Shown here: in pieces, positions 35,332 through 44,728 of the stretch
Numbering within the stretch: position 1 is the first letter of the stretch
Layout of the letters: each line of letters opens with the position of its first letter
Assembly: GCF_007954265.1 (NCBI RefSeq)
Contig: NZ_VOLS01000002.1
Location: 1 to 64,000, forward strand
DNA: 64,000 nucleotides
Origin: Colwellia sp. C1TZA3
Lineage (GTDB): Bacteria > Pseudomonadota > Gammaproteobacteria > Enterobacterales > Alteromonadaceae
Direction: 5' to 3'
Program-made: the position numbers and the translations under genes
The notes under the pieces: generated by a model
The model's database searches: none
Seen by the model: the letters and a program-made list of their open reading frames with translations, nothing else
What the model was told of the DNA's origin: nothing

Positions 35332-37368
35332 ATGCATAAATTTTGTTGTATAGCTGTTGCAATATCATTGTCACTTGTCAGTATCTCAGGTTTTGCTGAG
35401 ACCAAGGCAGACAATGAAAGCTTGTTGATATTGGCGCCAGAAAGCCAACATGCCACTTCTACAAAGCGAATTACGGCACAATTTACGCGTGCACACTACA
35501 AAAAAATAAAAATTGACGATTTACTTTCTGAGCAAATTTTTGATCGTTACATTAAGCAGTTAGATTACGCCCGTAACGTGTTTCTGGCTTCTGATGTTCA
35601 GGGCTTTGAGCAATATCGTGATGAGTTTGATACGGTAATTTCTCGCGGTAAACTCGATGTTGCTTACGAAATCTATAACCTTAATTTACAACGCCGATTA
35701 GAACGCTATCAATATGCATTAAGTCTTTTATTAAGCGAAAAACCTTTTGATTTTGAGCTTGATGAAACCTACAACTTTGATCGTGAAGATGCTCAATGGC
35801 CTAAATCTGTTGATGAACTAGACGAGTTATGGCGTAAAAAAGTTAAATTTGATGCACTAAACTTAACTTTAGCGGGTAAAGAGTGGGAAAAAATTCAAGA
35901 AGTATTAGGTAAACGTTATCGTTATGCGATTAAACGCTTAAAGCAAAGTGAGAGTGAAGATGTTTTTCAAGTCGTCATGAACAGCTTTGCGCGCGTAGTT
36001 GAACCACATACTTCCTATTTATCTCCTCGTAATGCCGAACGTTTCCAAATGGAAATGAATTTATCACTGGAAGGTATTGGCGCAGTTTTACGTGCAGAAG
36101 AAGACTATACCGTTATCCAAAGTGTGGTTTCTGGTGGCCCAGCAGATAAGTCTAACGAATTAAGCCCTAAAGATCGTATTGTCGGTGTTTCACAAGCTGA
36201 TGAAGAGTTTGTTGACGTCATTGGTTGGCGTTTAGATGACGTGGTTGAACTGATTAAAGGACCTAAAGGCAGCAAGGTCAGGTTACAAGTTTTAGGGCCA
36301 GAATCAGAAGATGATAGCAGTATTAAAGTGGTTTCTATTGTTAGAGATACCATAAAACTTGAAGATCGCGCGGCAAAATCAGAAGTTTATTTTGAAAAAG
36401 AAGGCGATGAAAACACTAAAAAACTGGGTGTGATCACGATTCCGAGCTTCTACAACCATCTTTCTCGTGATGTTAAGCTAGAAATAGCTAAACTTAAAGA
36501 GCAAAACGTGGCAGGTATCATTGTTGACCTGCGTGGCAATGGTGGTGGCTCGTTAACAGAAGCGACTTTACTTACTGGCTTATTTATTGATAAAGGCCCA
36601 GTAGTACAAGTGCGTGATGGCGCTAACCGCGTACAAGTTAACAGTGATAAAGACGGTATCAGTTTTTATGATGGGCCGTTAACGGTCATGGTTGATCGCT
36701 ACAGTGCTTCTGCGTCAGAAATATTTTCAGCGGCAATTCAGGATTATGGACGCGGCGTTATTGTTGGTGAGCACACCTTTGGCAAAGGTACTGTGCAGCA
36801 ACATAGAGGTTTAGGCCGGGTTTATGATTTGTACGAAAAACCGTTTGGCAGTATCCAATTTACTATTGCCAAGTTTTATCGTATTAATGGCGGCAGTACC
36901 CAACATCGGGGAGTATTACCTGATATTGAATTTCCATCGGCAATAGATCCAGCTGATTGGGGCGAAAGTAAGGAAGAAAATGCCTTACCTTGGGATCAAA
37001 TTCCAAAAGCCCGATATCGTAAGCTTAATGATATTAGTCAAGCGGTATCATATTTGACTTCATTGCATAGTTCACGTATCGAAAAAAACCAAGAGTTTAA
37101 TTATTTACTTTCTGATATTGCAGAATATAAAGCTGAAAAAGATGATAAAAACATTTCGCTAAACTTAGCTAAGCGTAAAGAAAAAAGAGAGAGCCGTAAA
37201 GCTAAGCAATTAAAGCGAGCTAATGAACGACTTACCGTTATGGGTAAAGAAAAAGTCGCTGATTTAGATGACTTACCAGAAGATTTAGAAGCACTAGACC
37301 CGTTTTTAGACGAAACAGCAAAAATTACTTTTGACTTAGTGTCACTGGGTAAAGTCGCAAAAAAATAA
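35332..37368 (+). CDS. prc: Periplasmic tail-specific protease Prc
   Basis: This 678-residue S41 protease degrades proteins with non-polar C-termini and trims penicillin-binding protein 3 in E. coli. It has a signal peptide at 1-22 (LVSISGFA), a PDZ domain at about 240-330 (LEGIGAVLRAEEDYTVIQSVVSGGPADKS), then the catalytic core with GIIVDLRGNGGGSL. The Ser is in DRYSASASEIFSAA (near 462) and the Lys in GEHTFGKGTVQ (near 487). A Lys-rich C-terminal helical domain follows. Length matches E. coli Prc (682). It is separated from proQ by 15 bp. Confidence 0.96.
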   Translation: MHKFCCIAVAISLSLVSISGFAETKADNESLLILAPESQHATSTKRITAQFTRAHYKKIKIDDLLSEQIFDRYIKQLDYARNVFLASDVQGFEQYRDEFDTVISRGKLDVAYEIYNLNLQRRLERYQYALSLLLSEKPFDFELDETYNFDREDAQWPKSVDELDELWRKKVKFDALNLTLAGKEWEKIQEVLGKRYRYAIKRLKQSESEDVFQVVMNSFARVVEPHTSYLSPRNAERFQMEMNLSLEGIGAVLRAEEDYTVIQSVVSGGPADKSNELSPKDRIVGVSQADEEFVDVIGWRLDDVVELIKGPKGSKVRLQVLGPESEDDSSIKVVSIVRDTIKLEDRAAKSEVYFEKEGDENTKKLGVITIPSFYNHLSRDVKLEIAKLKEQNVAGIIVDLRGNGGGSLTEATLLTGLFIDKGPVVQVRDGANRVQVNSDKDGISFYDGPLTVMVDRYSASASEIFSAAIQDYGRGVIVGEHTFGKGTVQQHRGLGRVYDLYEKPFGSIQFTIAKFYRINGGSTQHRGVLPDIEFPSAIDPADWGESKEENALPWDQIPKARYRKLNDISQAVSYLTSLHSSRIEKNQEFNYLLSDIAEYKAEKDDKNISLNLAKRKEKRESRKAKQLKRANERLTVMGKEKVADLDDLPEDLEALDPFLDETAKITFDLVSLGKVAKK

Positions 37369-37390
37369 CAATTTTATTGATATAATAATG

Positions 37391-37416
37391 AAAGCCACCT
37401 TTTGGGTGGCTTTTTA
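37391..37416 (+). terminator. prc terminator
   Basis: AAAGCCACC (37391-37399) pairs with GGTGGCTTT (37405-37413) around TTTTG and continues into a U-tract. Confidence 0.88.
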
Positions 37417-37481
37417 GTGCTAGGGTGTTTTGCACGCCATTTTATTAAGTTATTACCTATTTGTGCTAGATTAAAAAAAGC

Positions 37482-37638
37482 TAAGACTATATCGCCTCTC
37501 TGGTGGTGAGTACTTAGATTTTTATAAAACTAAAAAATTGTGCTCTCAATACCCATAGTCAGCTATGAGTTAATCGAGTACCGTTGCTTGATTTATTTTT
37601 CTGCGCACAACAAGAACACAAACTTAATGCAACAGGCA
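37482..37638 (-). mobile_element. MITE family 1, degraded copy
   Basis: This stretch retains TTGTGCTCTCAATACCCATAG, CTGCGCACAACAAGAACAC and AACTTAATGCAACAGGCA, in the same orientation as 1-126 but with many changes and lost ends. It fills most of the 446-bp gap between prc and nhaC. It is the oldest-looking copy in the window. Confidence 0.65.
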
Positions 37639-37814
37639 TGACTGCTTTTTAGCTGAAATAATTGCATAATTATTCTTTAAATCCTTATAAACAAAGGGCT
37701 AGTTAGATGGTTATTGTCAAAAATAACTTGCACTATCTGCGAACAGTCGGCATCTTACTAGCACAAATAATTTAACCACTATAATAATTAAGATAATAAG
37801 GTGTAAATTTATCT

Positions 37815-39272
37815 ATGTCTGACCCTCAATCTTTGCGACAACCTTCCATGTTGGATTCTCTTATTCCAATCGTTGTCCTTATTTGTTTATTAATTGCCGC
37901 AGTAACTTTTTTTGGTGATAGTTCATCATCAGGACCTAACCAAATAGCCTTGCTTTTAGCAACGGGTGTCGCCGCAGTGATCGGGCTGAAAAATGGTCAT
38001 AAATGGCACGCGATGGAAAAAGCAATTATCCATGGCATATCAATTTCTTTAGGCGCGGTGCTTATTTTATTAGCGGTAGGGTCATTAATTGGTACATGGT
38101 TGTTATCAGGTACTGTGCCCACGATGGTTTATTATGGCTTGAAAATAATAGACCCCAGTTGGTTTTATGCCGCAACGTGCTTAGTGTGCGGTATTGTAGC
38201 GATGAGCATAGGTAGCTCTTGGACCACGGCTGCGACCGTAGGTGTTGCGTTTATTGGTATTGCTGGTGGCTTTGAATTATCACCATCGGTTACTGCGGGG
38301 GCCGTGATATCAGGCGCTTATTTTGGCGACAAACTATCACCATTATCTGAAACGACTAATTTAGCACCTGCCGTAGCTGGTAGTGAATTATTTGCTCACA
38401 TTCGTTATATGTTATGGACCACGATTCCTTCGATTACTATTGCGCTCATTTTATTCCTTATTATTGGTTTTAATCATTCTACTTCAGGGGTGGGTAACAC
38501 CGACAGTATTGTGTCATTGACTAGCACGTTGGAAAACACCTACAACATATCAGCCTTGAATTTAATTCCTTTGCTGCTACTATTAATTATGGCTTATAAA
38601 AAAATGCCCGCTTTTCCGGCGGTTGCTATCGGCGCGGTATTAGGTGCTATTTGGGCGGTGATTTTTCAACAAGATTTGATCTCGGGCATGGCTCAAGCAG
38701 GTGTAGATTCAACTAAAGCTACCATTATGGTGGTATGGACGGCATTTTTTGATGGCGTAGTGGTTGAAACAGGTAATACTGAAATTGATCAGCTACTAAG
38801 CCGTGGCGGCATGTCAGGTATGTTAAATACCATCTGGCTAGTGGTTACTGCATTAAGCTTTGGTGCAATTTTAGAACATCTAGGCATGTTGAAAAAGTTT
38901 GTTGAATCAATCTTAGCGAAAGCCAAATCAACAGGTAGCTTAATTGCCAGTACCGTAGCCACATGTATTGGCACTAACTTGATTACGGCCGACCAATACA
39001 TGGCTATTGTGATGCCGGGAAGAATGTACAAAGAAGAATATGAAAAAAGGGGCTTAGCCCCTGTTGTATTAAGCCGAACATTAGAAGACTCTGGCACTAT
39101 TACTTCACCATTAATACCTTGGAATACCTGTGGTGCCTTTATGTTTGGCGCGATGGCATTAACCTCTTATGATTATATATTTTATTGCTTTTTTAACTTA
39201 ATTAACCCTATTTTAGCCGTGACATATGGTTATATGGGCTTTAAGATAAAGAGATTAGTGACAAAGAACTAA
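37815..39272 (+). CDS. nhaC: Na+/H+ antiporter NhaC family
   Basis: This 485-residue inner-membrane antiporter exchanges sodium for protons, fitting a marine lifestyle. About eleven hydrophobic segments are visible. Family motifs include IGSSWTTAATVGVAFIGIA, GAYFGDKLSPLSETTNLAPA (near 169-188), ATCIGTNLITADQYMAIVMPGRMY and LEDSGTITSPLIPWNTCGAF. It is monocistronic, with a MITE remnant upstream and a terminator downstream. Substrates other than sodium (for example malate/lactate exchange) exist in the family and cannot be excluded. Confidence 0.92.
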   Translation: MSDPQSLRQPSMLDSLIPIVVLICLLIAAVTFFGDSSSSGPNQIALLLATGVAAVIGLKNGHKWHAMEKAIIHGISISLGAVLILLAVGSLIGTWLLSGTVPTMVYYGLKIIDPSWFYAATCLVCGIVAMSIGSSWTTAATVGVAFIGIAGGFELSPSVTAGAVISGAYFGDKLSPLSETTNLAPAVAGSELFAHIRYMLWTTIPSITIALILFLIIGFNHSTSGVGNTDSIVSLTSTLENTYNISALNLIPLLLLLIMAYKKMPAFPAVAIGAVLGAIWAVIFQQDLISGMAQAGVDSTKATIMVVWTAFFDGVVVETGNTEIDQLLSRGGMSGMLNTIWLVVTALSFGAILEHLGMLKKFVESILAKAKSTGSLIASTVATCIGTNLITADQYMAIVMPGRMYKEEYEKRGLAPVVLSRTLEDSGTITSPLIPWNTCGAFMFGAMALTSYDYIFYCFFNLINPILAVTYGYMGFKIKRLVTKN

Positions 39273-39300
39273 AAATTTACAAAATTAATAAATATTCACC

Positions 39301-39326
39301 AAGCCTGTTTAATACAGGCTTTTTAA
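39301..39326 (+). terminator. nhaC terminator
   Basis: AAGCCTGT (39301-39308) pairs with ACAGGCTT (39314-39321) around TTAAT, followed by TTTAATG. Confidence 0.8.
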
Positions 39327-39356
39327 TGTCTATTTCAGGCGTTAATTTCTAACTAA

Positions 39357-39513
39357 TACCCGTTCCATTAAGTTTGTGATTTTGTTGCGTGCAGGAAAAA
39401 TAAATCAAGGTAAGGCGTTCGATTGACCAATAGCTGGCTATTGGGAGCGAGCGCAACACAACCTTGAACTATTTTAACTGGCACAAGTGAGTAATAAATT
39501 AATGGGATCGGTA
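39357..39513 (+). mobile_element. MITE family 1, copy D, directly upstream of pepN
   Basis: This 157-bp element has ends TACCCGTTCCATTAAGTT and AATTAATGGGATCGGTA, flanked by TAA on both sides. Its right end plus the target duplication makes TATAAT (39512-39517), 28 bp before the pepN start. It may supply or reshape the pepN promoter, though no good -35 is present at the right distance. Confidence 0.88.
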
Positions 39514-39544
39514 TAATATACAATGTAATCTATTAAGGATGCGC

Positions 39545-42100
39545 ATGAGTGATTTTACCCCCCGCTATTTAGCTGACTATAGCGAAGCAAACTTTTCTAT
39601 TTCTACCGTTGAGTTAACTTTTGAACTCGATGAATATAAAACTCGTGTTATCAATCGTATGCAAATGATCAAAAAGGTGTCAAACAACGACCCGCTAATA
39701 CTTGATGGCGAGCACTTAACTTTATTATCAGTTTTGATTGATGACAAGCCGCTTTCAAGTGATGATTATCGCGTTAGTGATACCAGTTTAACTATTGCTA
39801 TTGATCGCAACGAATTTACCTTAGAAGTTGTGACTGAAATTAATCCGATAGAAAATACCGCACTTGAAGGCTTATTTAAGTCAGGCGAGGCCTATTGTAC
39901 TCAGTGTGAAGCGGAAGGTTTTAGGCGTATTAGCTATTACCTTGACCGTCCCGATATCATGGCAACGTTCACCACTAAAGTTATTGCCAATAAAGCGCAG
40001 TTTCCCTATTTGTTATCAAATGGCAATAAGATCGCAGTAGGTAATTTAGCCAATGGTCAGCATTTTGTGCAATGGCATGACCCTTTTCCTAAACCGTGTT
40101 ACTTATTTGCCTTAGTTGCCGGTGATTTTGATGTCTTAAAAGACACTTATACCACGAGCTCTGACCGTGACGTTGCTTTAGAAATATTTGTTGATAAGGG
40201 CAATATTCATAAGGCGCATCATGCCATGGCGTCGTTAAAACATGCGATGAACTGGGATGAAGAAACCTTTGGGCTTGAATACGACCTTGATATTTACATG
40301 ATAGTCGCTGTAGATTTTTTCAATATGGGCGCGATGGAAAATAAAGGACTGAATGTATTTAATAGCAAATTTGTTTTAGCAGATGAAGCGAGCGCAACCG
40401 ATGTTGATTACTTTAATGTTGAGGCGGTTATTGCCCATGAATATTTTCATAACTGGACGGGTAATCGTGTTACTTGTCGAGATTGGTTTCAACTCAGTTT
40501 AAAAGAAGGGCTGACAGTATTTAGAGATCAGCAGTTTAGTGCCGATATGCATTCAGCGCCCGTTAACCGTATTCAAAATGTGCGGGTGTTACGTTCGCTG
40601 CAATTTGCCGAGGATGCTGGCCCAATGGCACATCCGATTCGCCCAGAAAAAGTTATCGAAATGAATAACTTTTACACCTTAACAGTTTACGAAAAAGGTG
40701 CTGAAGTTATACGTATGATCCATACCTTGCTTGGCGTGGATAAATTTAGAAAAGGTGTAGATTTATACTTTCAACGCTTCGATGGTATGGCAGTGACATG
40801 TGATGACTTTATCAGTGCCATGGCAGATGCTTCGGGTGTTGATCTTAGTCAATTTAAGCGCTGGTATACCCAGGCAGGCACGCCTGTATTACAGGTTAGC
40901 GAAAGCTTTGATGAAGCTTTGTCTGAATATCAATTAACCATAGCACAAGCTAATGGTGAAAATCTGGCCTTACATATTCCTGTTGGTATTGAACTCATTA
41001 CCAATGATGGTCAGCCAAACCGGTCGCAGTTGCTACAATTAACCGAGCAAAAGCAAACATGGACTTTTAAAGCTTTTAACAAAAAACCTGTGTTGGCCTT
41101 ATTGACCGGATTTTCTGCTCCAGTTAAAACTCAATTCGCACGATCGGATCAAGACCTGCAATGTATTATGACACATGCTAAAGATGAATTTTGTCGTTGG
41201 GATGCGGGGCAAAAGCTACTAACCACTTATATCACTCAGTTAATGCTAGACCCGACATTGAGTCTACCTGCACATATATATCAGGCCTTTAGGACAATTT
41301 TAACCGCCGATATTTCAGCCGCTTTTAAGGCGGAACAATTAACATTACCCAGCTTTAGTGAATTAGTTGACAATATTGAAGAAGTTGACCCTATCGCTCT
41401 ACTTGACGCCATTGATAGTGTTAAGCAAGTGTTAGCGAAAGAGTTAGCCCCGTTATTTTTAAAGCAGTATCAGCAAAATACACAAGCTGAATATGCCAGC
41501 GACGGTATTGCTACTGGCAAACGGGCATTAAAAAATATTTGCCTATCTTATTTGAGTTCGCTTAGTGGCCAAGAAATTTTATTAACCAGACAGTTTCAGC
41601 AGTCGAATAATATGACCGACACTTTAGCTGTGCTCAACTGCGCGGCGAAAAATCATCATCAATCTTTTGGAGTTATGATGTCAGACTTTGAGCATAAATG
41701 GCGTGATACACCCTTAGTGATGGATAAATGGTTTGCGATACAAGCAAGTGTTAATGAAGAGGTTATTTATGAAAATTTAGCGCTCCTTATTGCACATCCC
41801 TTATTTAGCTTAAAGAATCCTAATAGAGCTCGCGCACTCATTGGTGCCTTTGTCGCCAATAATCCGCGTTACTTTCATTGTGCAAGTGGCCGGGGTTATC
41901 AGTTTTTAATTGAACAATTAATTCTGCTTAACGATATTAATCCACAAGTGGCATCACGATTAATTACGCCGCTTATTCAATTTAAGTCGTTTGATCAGCA
42001 CAGGCAAACCATGATAAAAACCAAGCTTGAACAATTTGCTAAGCAAGTAAATATTTCAAAAGATTTAAAGGAAAAACTTGATGCTGCGTTGGCGCATTAG
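39545..42100 (+). CDS. pepN: Aminopeptidase N
   Basis: This 851-residue M1 zinc aminopeptidase removes N-terminal residues in the final steps of cytosolic peptide breakdown. The substrate-anchoring GAMENKGLNVFNSK lies near 260 and the zinc site HEYFHNWTGNRVTCRDWFQL with the downstream Glu in LSLKEGLTVF lies near 296-320. The DUF3458 and C-terminal ARM-like domains follow. ATG 39545 is chosen over 39539 since AAGGA lies 7 bases before it. It is followed by the DUF2835 gene after 9 bp. Confidence 0.96.
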   Translation: MSDFTPRYLADYSEANFSISTVELTFELDEYKTRVINRMQMIKKVSNNDPLILDGEHLTLLSVLIDDKPLSSDDYRVSDTSLTIAIDRNEFTLEVVTEINPIENTALEGLFKSGEAYCTQCEAEGFRRISYYLDRPDIMATFTTKVIANKAQFPYLLSNGNKIAVGNLANGQHFVQWHDPFPKPCYLFALVAGDFDVLKDTYTTSSDRDVALEIFVDKGNIHKAHHAMASLKHAMNWDEETFGLEYDLDIYMIVAVDFFNMGAMENKGLNVFNSKFVLADEASATDVDYFNVEAVIAHEYFHNWTGNRVTCRDWFQLSLKEGLTVFRDQQFSADMHSAPVNRIQNVRVLRSLQFAEDAGPMAHPIRPEKVIEMNNFYTLTVYEKGAEVIRMIHTLLGVDKFRKGVDLYFQRFDGMAVTCDDFISAMADASGVDLSQFKRWYTQAGTPVLQVSESFDEALSEYQLTIAQANGENLALHIPVGIELITNDGQPNRSQLLQLTEQKQTWTFKAFNKKPVLALLTGFSAPVKTQFARSDQDLQCIMTHAKDEFCRWDAGQKLLTTYITQLMLDPTLSLPAHIYQAFRTILTADISAAFKAEQLTLPSFSELVDNIEEVDPIALLDAIDSVKQVLAKELAPLFLKQYQQNTQAEYASDGIATGKRALKNICLSYLSSLSGQEILLTRQFQQSNNMTDTLAVLNCAAKNHHQSFGVMMSDFEHKWRDTPLVMDKWFAIQASVNEEVIYENLALLIAHPLFSLKNPNRARALIGAFVANNPRYFHCASGRGYQFLIEQLILLNDINPQVASRLITPLIQFKSFDQHRQTMIKTKLEQFAKQVNISKDLKEKLDAALAH

Positions 42101-42109
42101 GAAAGGAGC

Positions 42110-42325
42110 ATGAAGTACTATTTTAGCTTGAATATAACGAGTCAAGAATATTTACCTTATTATCAAGGGCGAGTTAACTCAATTATTGTTATGACGGAGC
42201 AGAGAGTAAAGATTGAATTTCCAGCTATGCATTTACGCGTTTACTTAACTGGAAATGGCATAAAAGGGCGCTTTTGCTTACAAACACTTAACAATAAGTT
42301 TTTATCATTAGATAAAACATTATGA
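42110..42325 (+). CDS. DUF2835 family protein
   Basis: This 71-residue protein (MKYYFSLNITSQEYLPYYQGRVNSIIVMTEQ...KIEFPAMHLRVYLTGNGIKGRFCLQ) fits DUF2835, a short beta-rich family of unknown function often found after pepN in marine gammaproteobacteria. AAGGAGC precedes the ATG at good spacing. It is in the pepN transcription unit and followed by a strong terminator. Confidence 0.85.
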   Translation: MKYYFSLNITSQEYLPYYQGRVNSIIVMTEQRVKIEFPAMHLRVYLTGNGIKGRFCLQTLNNKFLSLDKTL

Positions 42326-42441
42326 TTAGAGTTTTTGCTTTAAACAGTGGTCAGACCATTTGAAATAAGTGTCGTTAATTCTAGGTTGTATGTCGGCGGT
42401 TATTTCTGTTCACTATTTGAGGATTGCAGCTTATTAAGATC

Positions 42442-42476
42442 AGGCGTTTAAAACAAGTGTTTTAAACGCCTTTTTG
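42442..42476 (+). terminator. Terminator of the pepN unit
   Basis: A 13-bp perfect stem, AGGCGTTTAAAAC (42442-42454) and GTTTTAAACGCCT (42459-42471), with an AAGT loop and TTTTG. The remainder of 42326-42631 holds no gene and no promoter I can support. Confidence 0.92.
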
Positions 42477-42631
42477 TTCTCATCAGATGACTTGATTCAA
42501 GTCTTGAATATAAAGGGCTTTAACAAAGACTTTAGCGCTTGCCACTGGGTCAAAATGATGTAATTATTGTTTTATACCATGTACGTAGCATATAAAAATA
42601 AAATGCAAAATCACATCTGGGGAGATAGAAA

Positions 42632-44707
42632 ATGAAACAGAACCTTCGTAACGGCTTCTACAAAAAGCCGCTTGCTCTGAGTATAGCCGCTGCTTTGATA
42701 ACATTCGCTAACGTTAATGTTCAGGCAAAAACCTTTGAGTTAGGAAATTTTGACATTACTTTTGATTCTACATTTTCAGCAGGTACAAGCTGGCGAGTAG
42801 AAGATCGTAATTGGAATGATAACGTTGGAAAATCTAATAACGTTAATAATGGCTTTGATTTTAGCCAATATCATCCAATACTCAATACAAATCCAGGTGC
42901 CGCTACTGTATGGGATGGTACTGGAAGTTATTCTACTAATGGTGACAACGGTAATTTAAACTTTAATTCGGGTGAAAGCTTTTCAAAATTAATTAAAGGT
43001 ACCCATGAGCTTGGTGTACGTTATGAAAATTTAGGCTTTTTTGGCCGTGCGATGTATTTTTATGATTTTGAAATGGTCGATAAATCGAGAGCTTGGACAA
43101 ATCCAAGTTCTGGTCAGGTCAATGACCCATGTCGTGACAATGAAGCGAAAGATCAAGTATGTCGTGACGTTCGTATGTTAGATGCTTTCGTTTATGGTGA
43201 TTTTGATATTGGTGCCATGCCATTTTCTGTCCGTGTTGGTCAACAGGTGATTAGTTGGGGCGAAAGTACCTTAATCTCTCACGGTATTAGTGAACTTAAC
43301 CCGGTAGATATTGCCCGCTTAAAAGCGCCAGGCGCAGAGCTAAAAGAAGCCTTTATTCCTTTTGGCGCCGTGTGGGCATCGTTAGGTGTTTCAGAAAACT
43401 TTAACGTTGAAATGTTTTATCAATATAGCTGGGAAAAAACGGTTTTACCTGCCCCAGGAAGTTATTTTTCAACCAATGATTTTGCTGGTGACGGTGGTCA
43501 CTATAATAATGTGCAATTAAACTTTGCTAGTAATCCAGATATGGATTTAGACTCAGTTGTTACAAATTTGAACGTACTAAGAGCGCAAATTTTAAATGGC
43601 ACTGTACCAATTGCCGACGCGACGAGTGCTTATGTTGGAGGTTTCCCAACAAAATTAACCTTGCGTGAAGCTGGCGCTGAAAATGAACCTGAAGATGGTG
43701 GCCAATATGGCTTGAGACTATCTTGGTATTTGCCTGATTTTAATGACACTGAAATTAGTTTATACCACATGAATTACCATAGTCGCCGTCCAGTTTTTTC
43801 AGGTATTACAGCTGATTTTTCTGAGCAAGCGTTAATTGGTGATTTACTAACAACAGGCGTGCCTGGAGGTGATCTTGGCTATTTATTAGCTAACGAAATA
43901 ACCGAACAAAACTATACAAATCTACAAGCTTTTTCACGTGTTGAACTGGATTATATTGAAGATATAAAGCTTTACGCTTTGAGCTTTAATACCGCTATTG
44001 GCACAACATCGGTTGCCGGTGAAGTGACCTTCCGTCAAGATGAACCCTTGCAAATAGATGATGTTGAATTGTTATTTGCGGCTATGCCACAACAGTTAGC
44101 TAACGATTTAGGTCGTAATGAGCTTGATGGTATTTCACAAATGCCTGTTTTCGCTGGTGGTACCCGTGCTAATGGCTATATTTTATCTGATACCATACAA
44201 GCACAAATGACCTTAACCCATTTATGGGGCCCAACATTGGGTGCTAGTCAATTTGTGACTTTACTTGAAGTGGGTGGTATTGATATTCGTGATATGCCTG
44301 ATCAAGAAGTTTTACGTCTAAATGGCCCCGGCACTAGTCGAAATGGTGGTGTTGCAGGTAAAGAAGGTTTAGAACTAGCGCTACAAGACGGCGTTGAAAC
44401 AAACCCATTCCCAAGTGCATTTGCATGGGGTTACCGCTTTGTGGGTAAGTTGGATTATACCAATGTGTTTGCTGGCATTAACGTTTCACCAAAAGTTGTC
44501 TTTTCACATGATGTGAACGGTATTACACCGGATCCATTATTCTTGTTTGTTGAAGAGAGAAAGTCAGTGTCATTAGGTTTAGGTTTTGACTACCAAAACC
44601 GTTGGTCTGCAGACTTTAGTTACAACAGCTTTTTTGGTGGCGTAGGCACGACTAATCAAATGGAAGATCGCGATTATGTATCTTTTAACATCAAGTATTC
44701 AATTTAA
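42632..44707 (+). CDS. DUF1302 family outer-membrane protein
   Basis: This 691-residue exported protein has a signal peptide at 1-33 (LSIAAALITFANVNVQA) and a mature beta-barrel-like pattern of alternating residues. DUF1302 marks are the N-terminal FDITFDSTFSAGTSWRVEDR, RVGQQVISWGESTLISHGISELNPVD and the closing DFSYNSFFGG...DYVSFNIKYSI. The family is thought to sit in the outer membrane and is usually encoded next to DUF1329 proteins and an RND transporter, as here, in clusters linked to uptake or export of lipids, steroids or hydrocarbons. GGGGAGATAG precedes the ATG. Confidence 0.88.
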   Translation: MKQNLRNGFYKKPLALSIAAALITFANVNVQAKTFELGNFDITFDSTFSAGTSWRVEDRNWNDNVGKSNNVNNGFDFSQYHPILNTNPGAATVWDGTGSYSTNGDNGNLNFNSGESFSKLIKGTHELGVRYENLGFFGRAMYFYDFEMVDKSRAWTNPSSGQVNDPCRDNEAKDQVCRDVRMLDAFVYGDFDIGAMPFSVRVGQQVISWGESTLISHGISELNPVDIARLKAPGAELKEAFIPFGAVWASLGVSENFNVEMFYQYSWEKTVLPAPGSYFSTNDFAGDGGHYNNVQLNFASNPDMDLDSVVTNLNVLRAQILNGTVPIADATSAYVGGFPTKLTLREAGAENEPEDGGQYGLRLSWYLPDFNDTEISLYHMNYHSRRPVFSGITADFSEQALIGDLLTTGVPGGDLGYLLANEITEQNYTNLQAFSRVELDYIEDIKLYALSFNTAIGTTSVAGEVTFRQDEPLQIDDVELLFAAMPQQLANDLGRNELDGISQMPVFAGGTRANGYILSDTIQAQMTLTHLWGPTLGASQFVTLLEVGGIDIRDMPDQEVLRLNGPGTSRNGGVAGKEGLELALQDGVETNPFPSAFAWGYRFVGKLDYTNVFAGINVSPKVVFSHDVNGITPDPLFLFVEERKSVSLGLGFDYQNRWSADFSYNSFFGGVGTTNQMEDRDYVSFNIKYSI

Positions 44708-44728
44708 AGCTGTATGAGGACTACTTAC

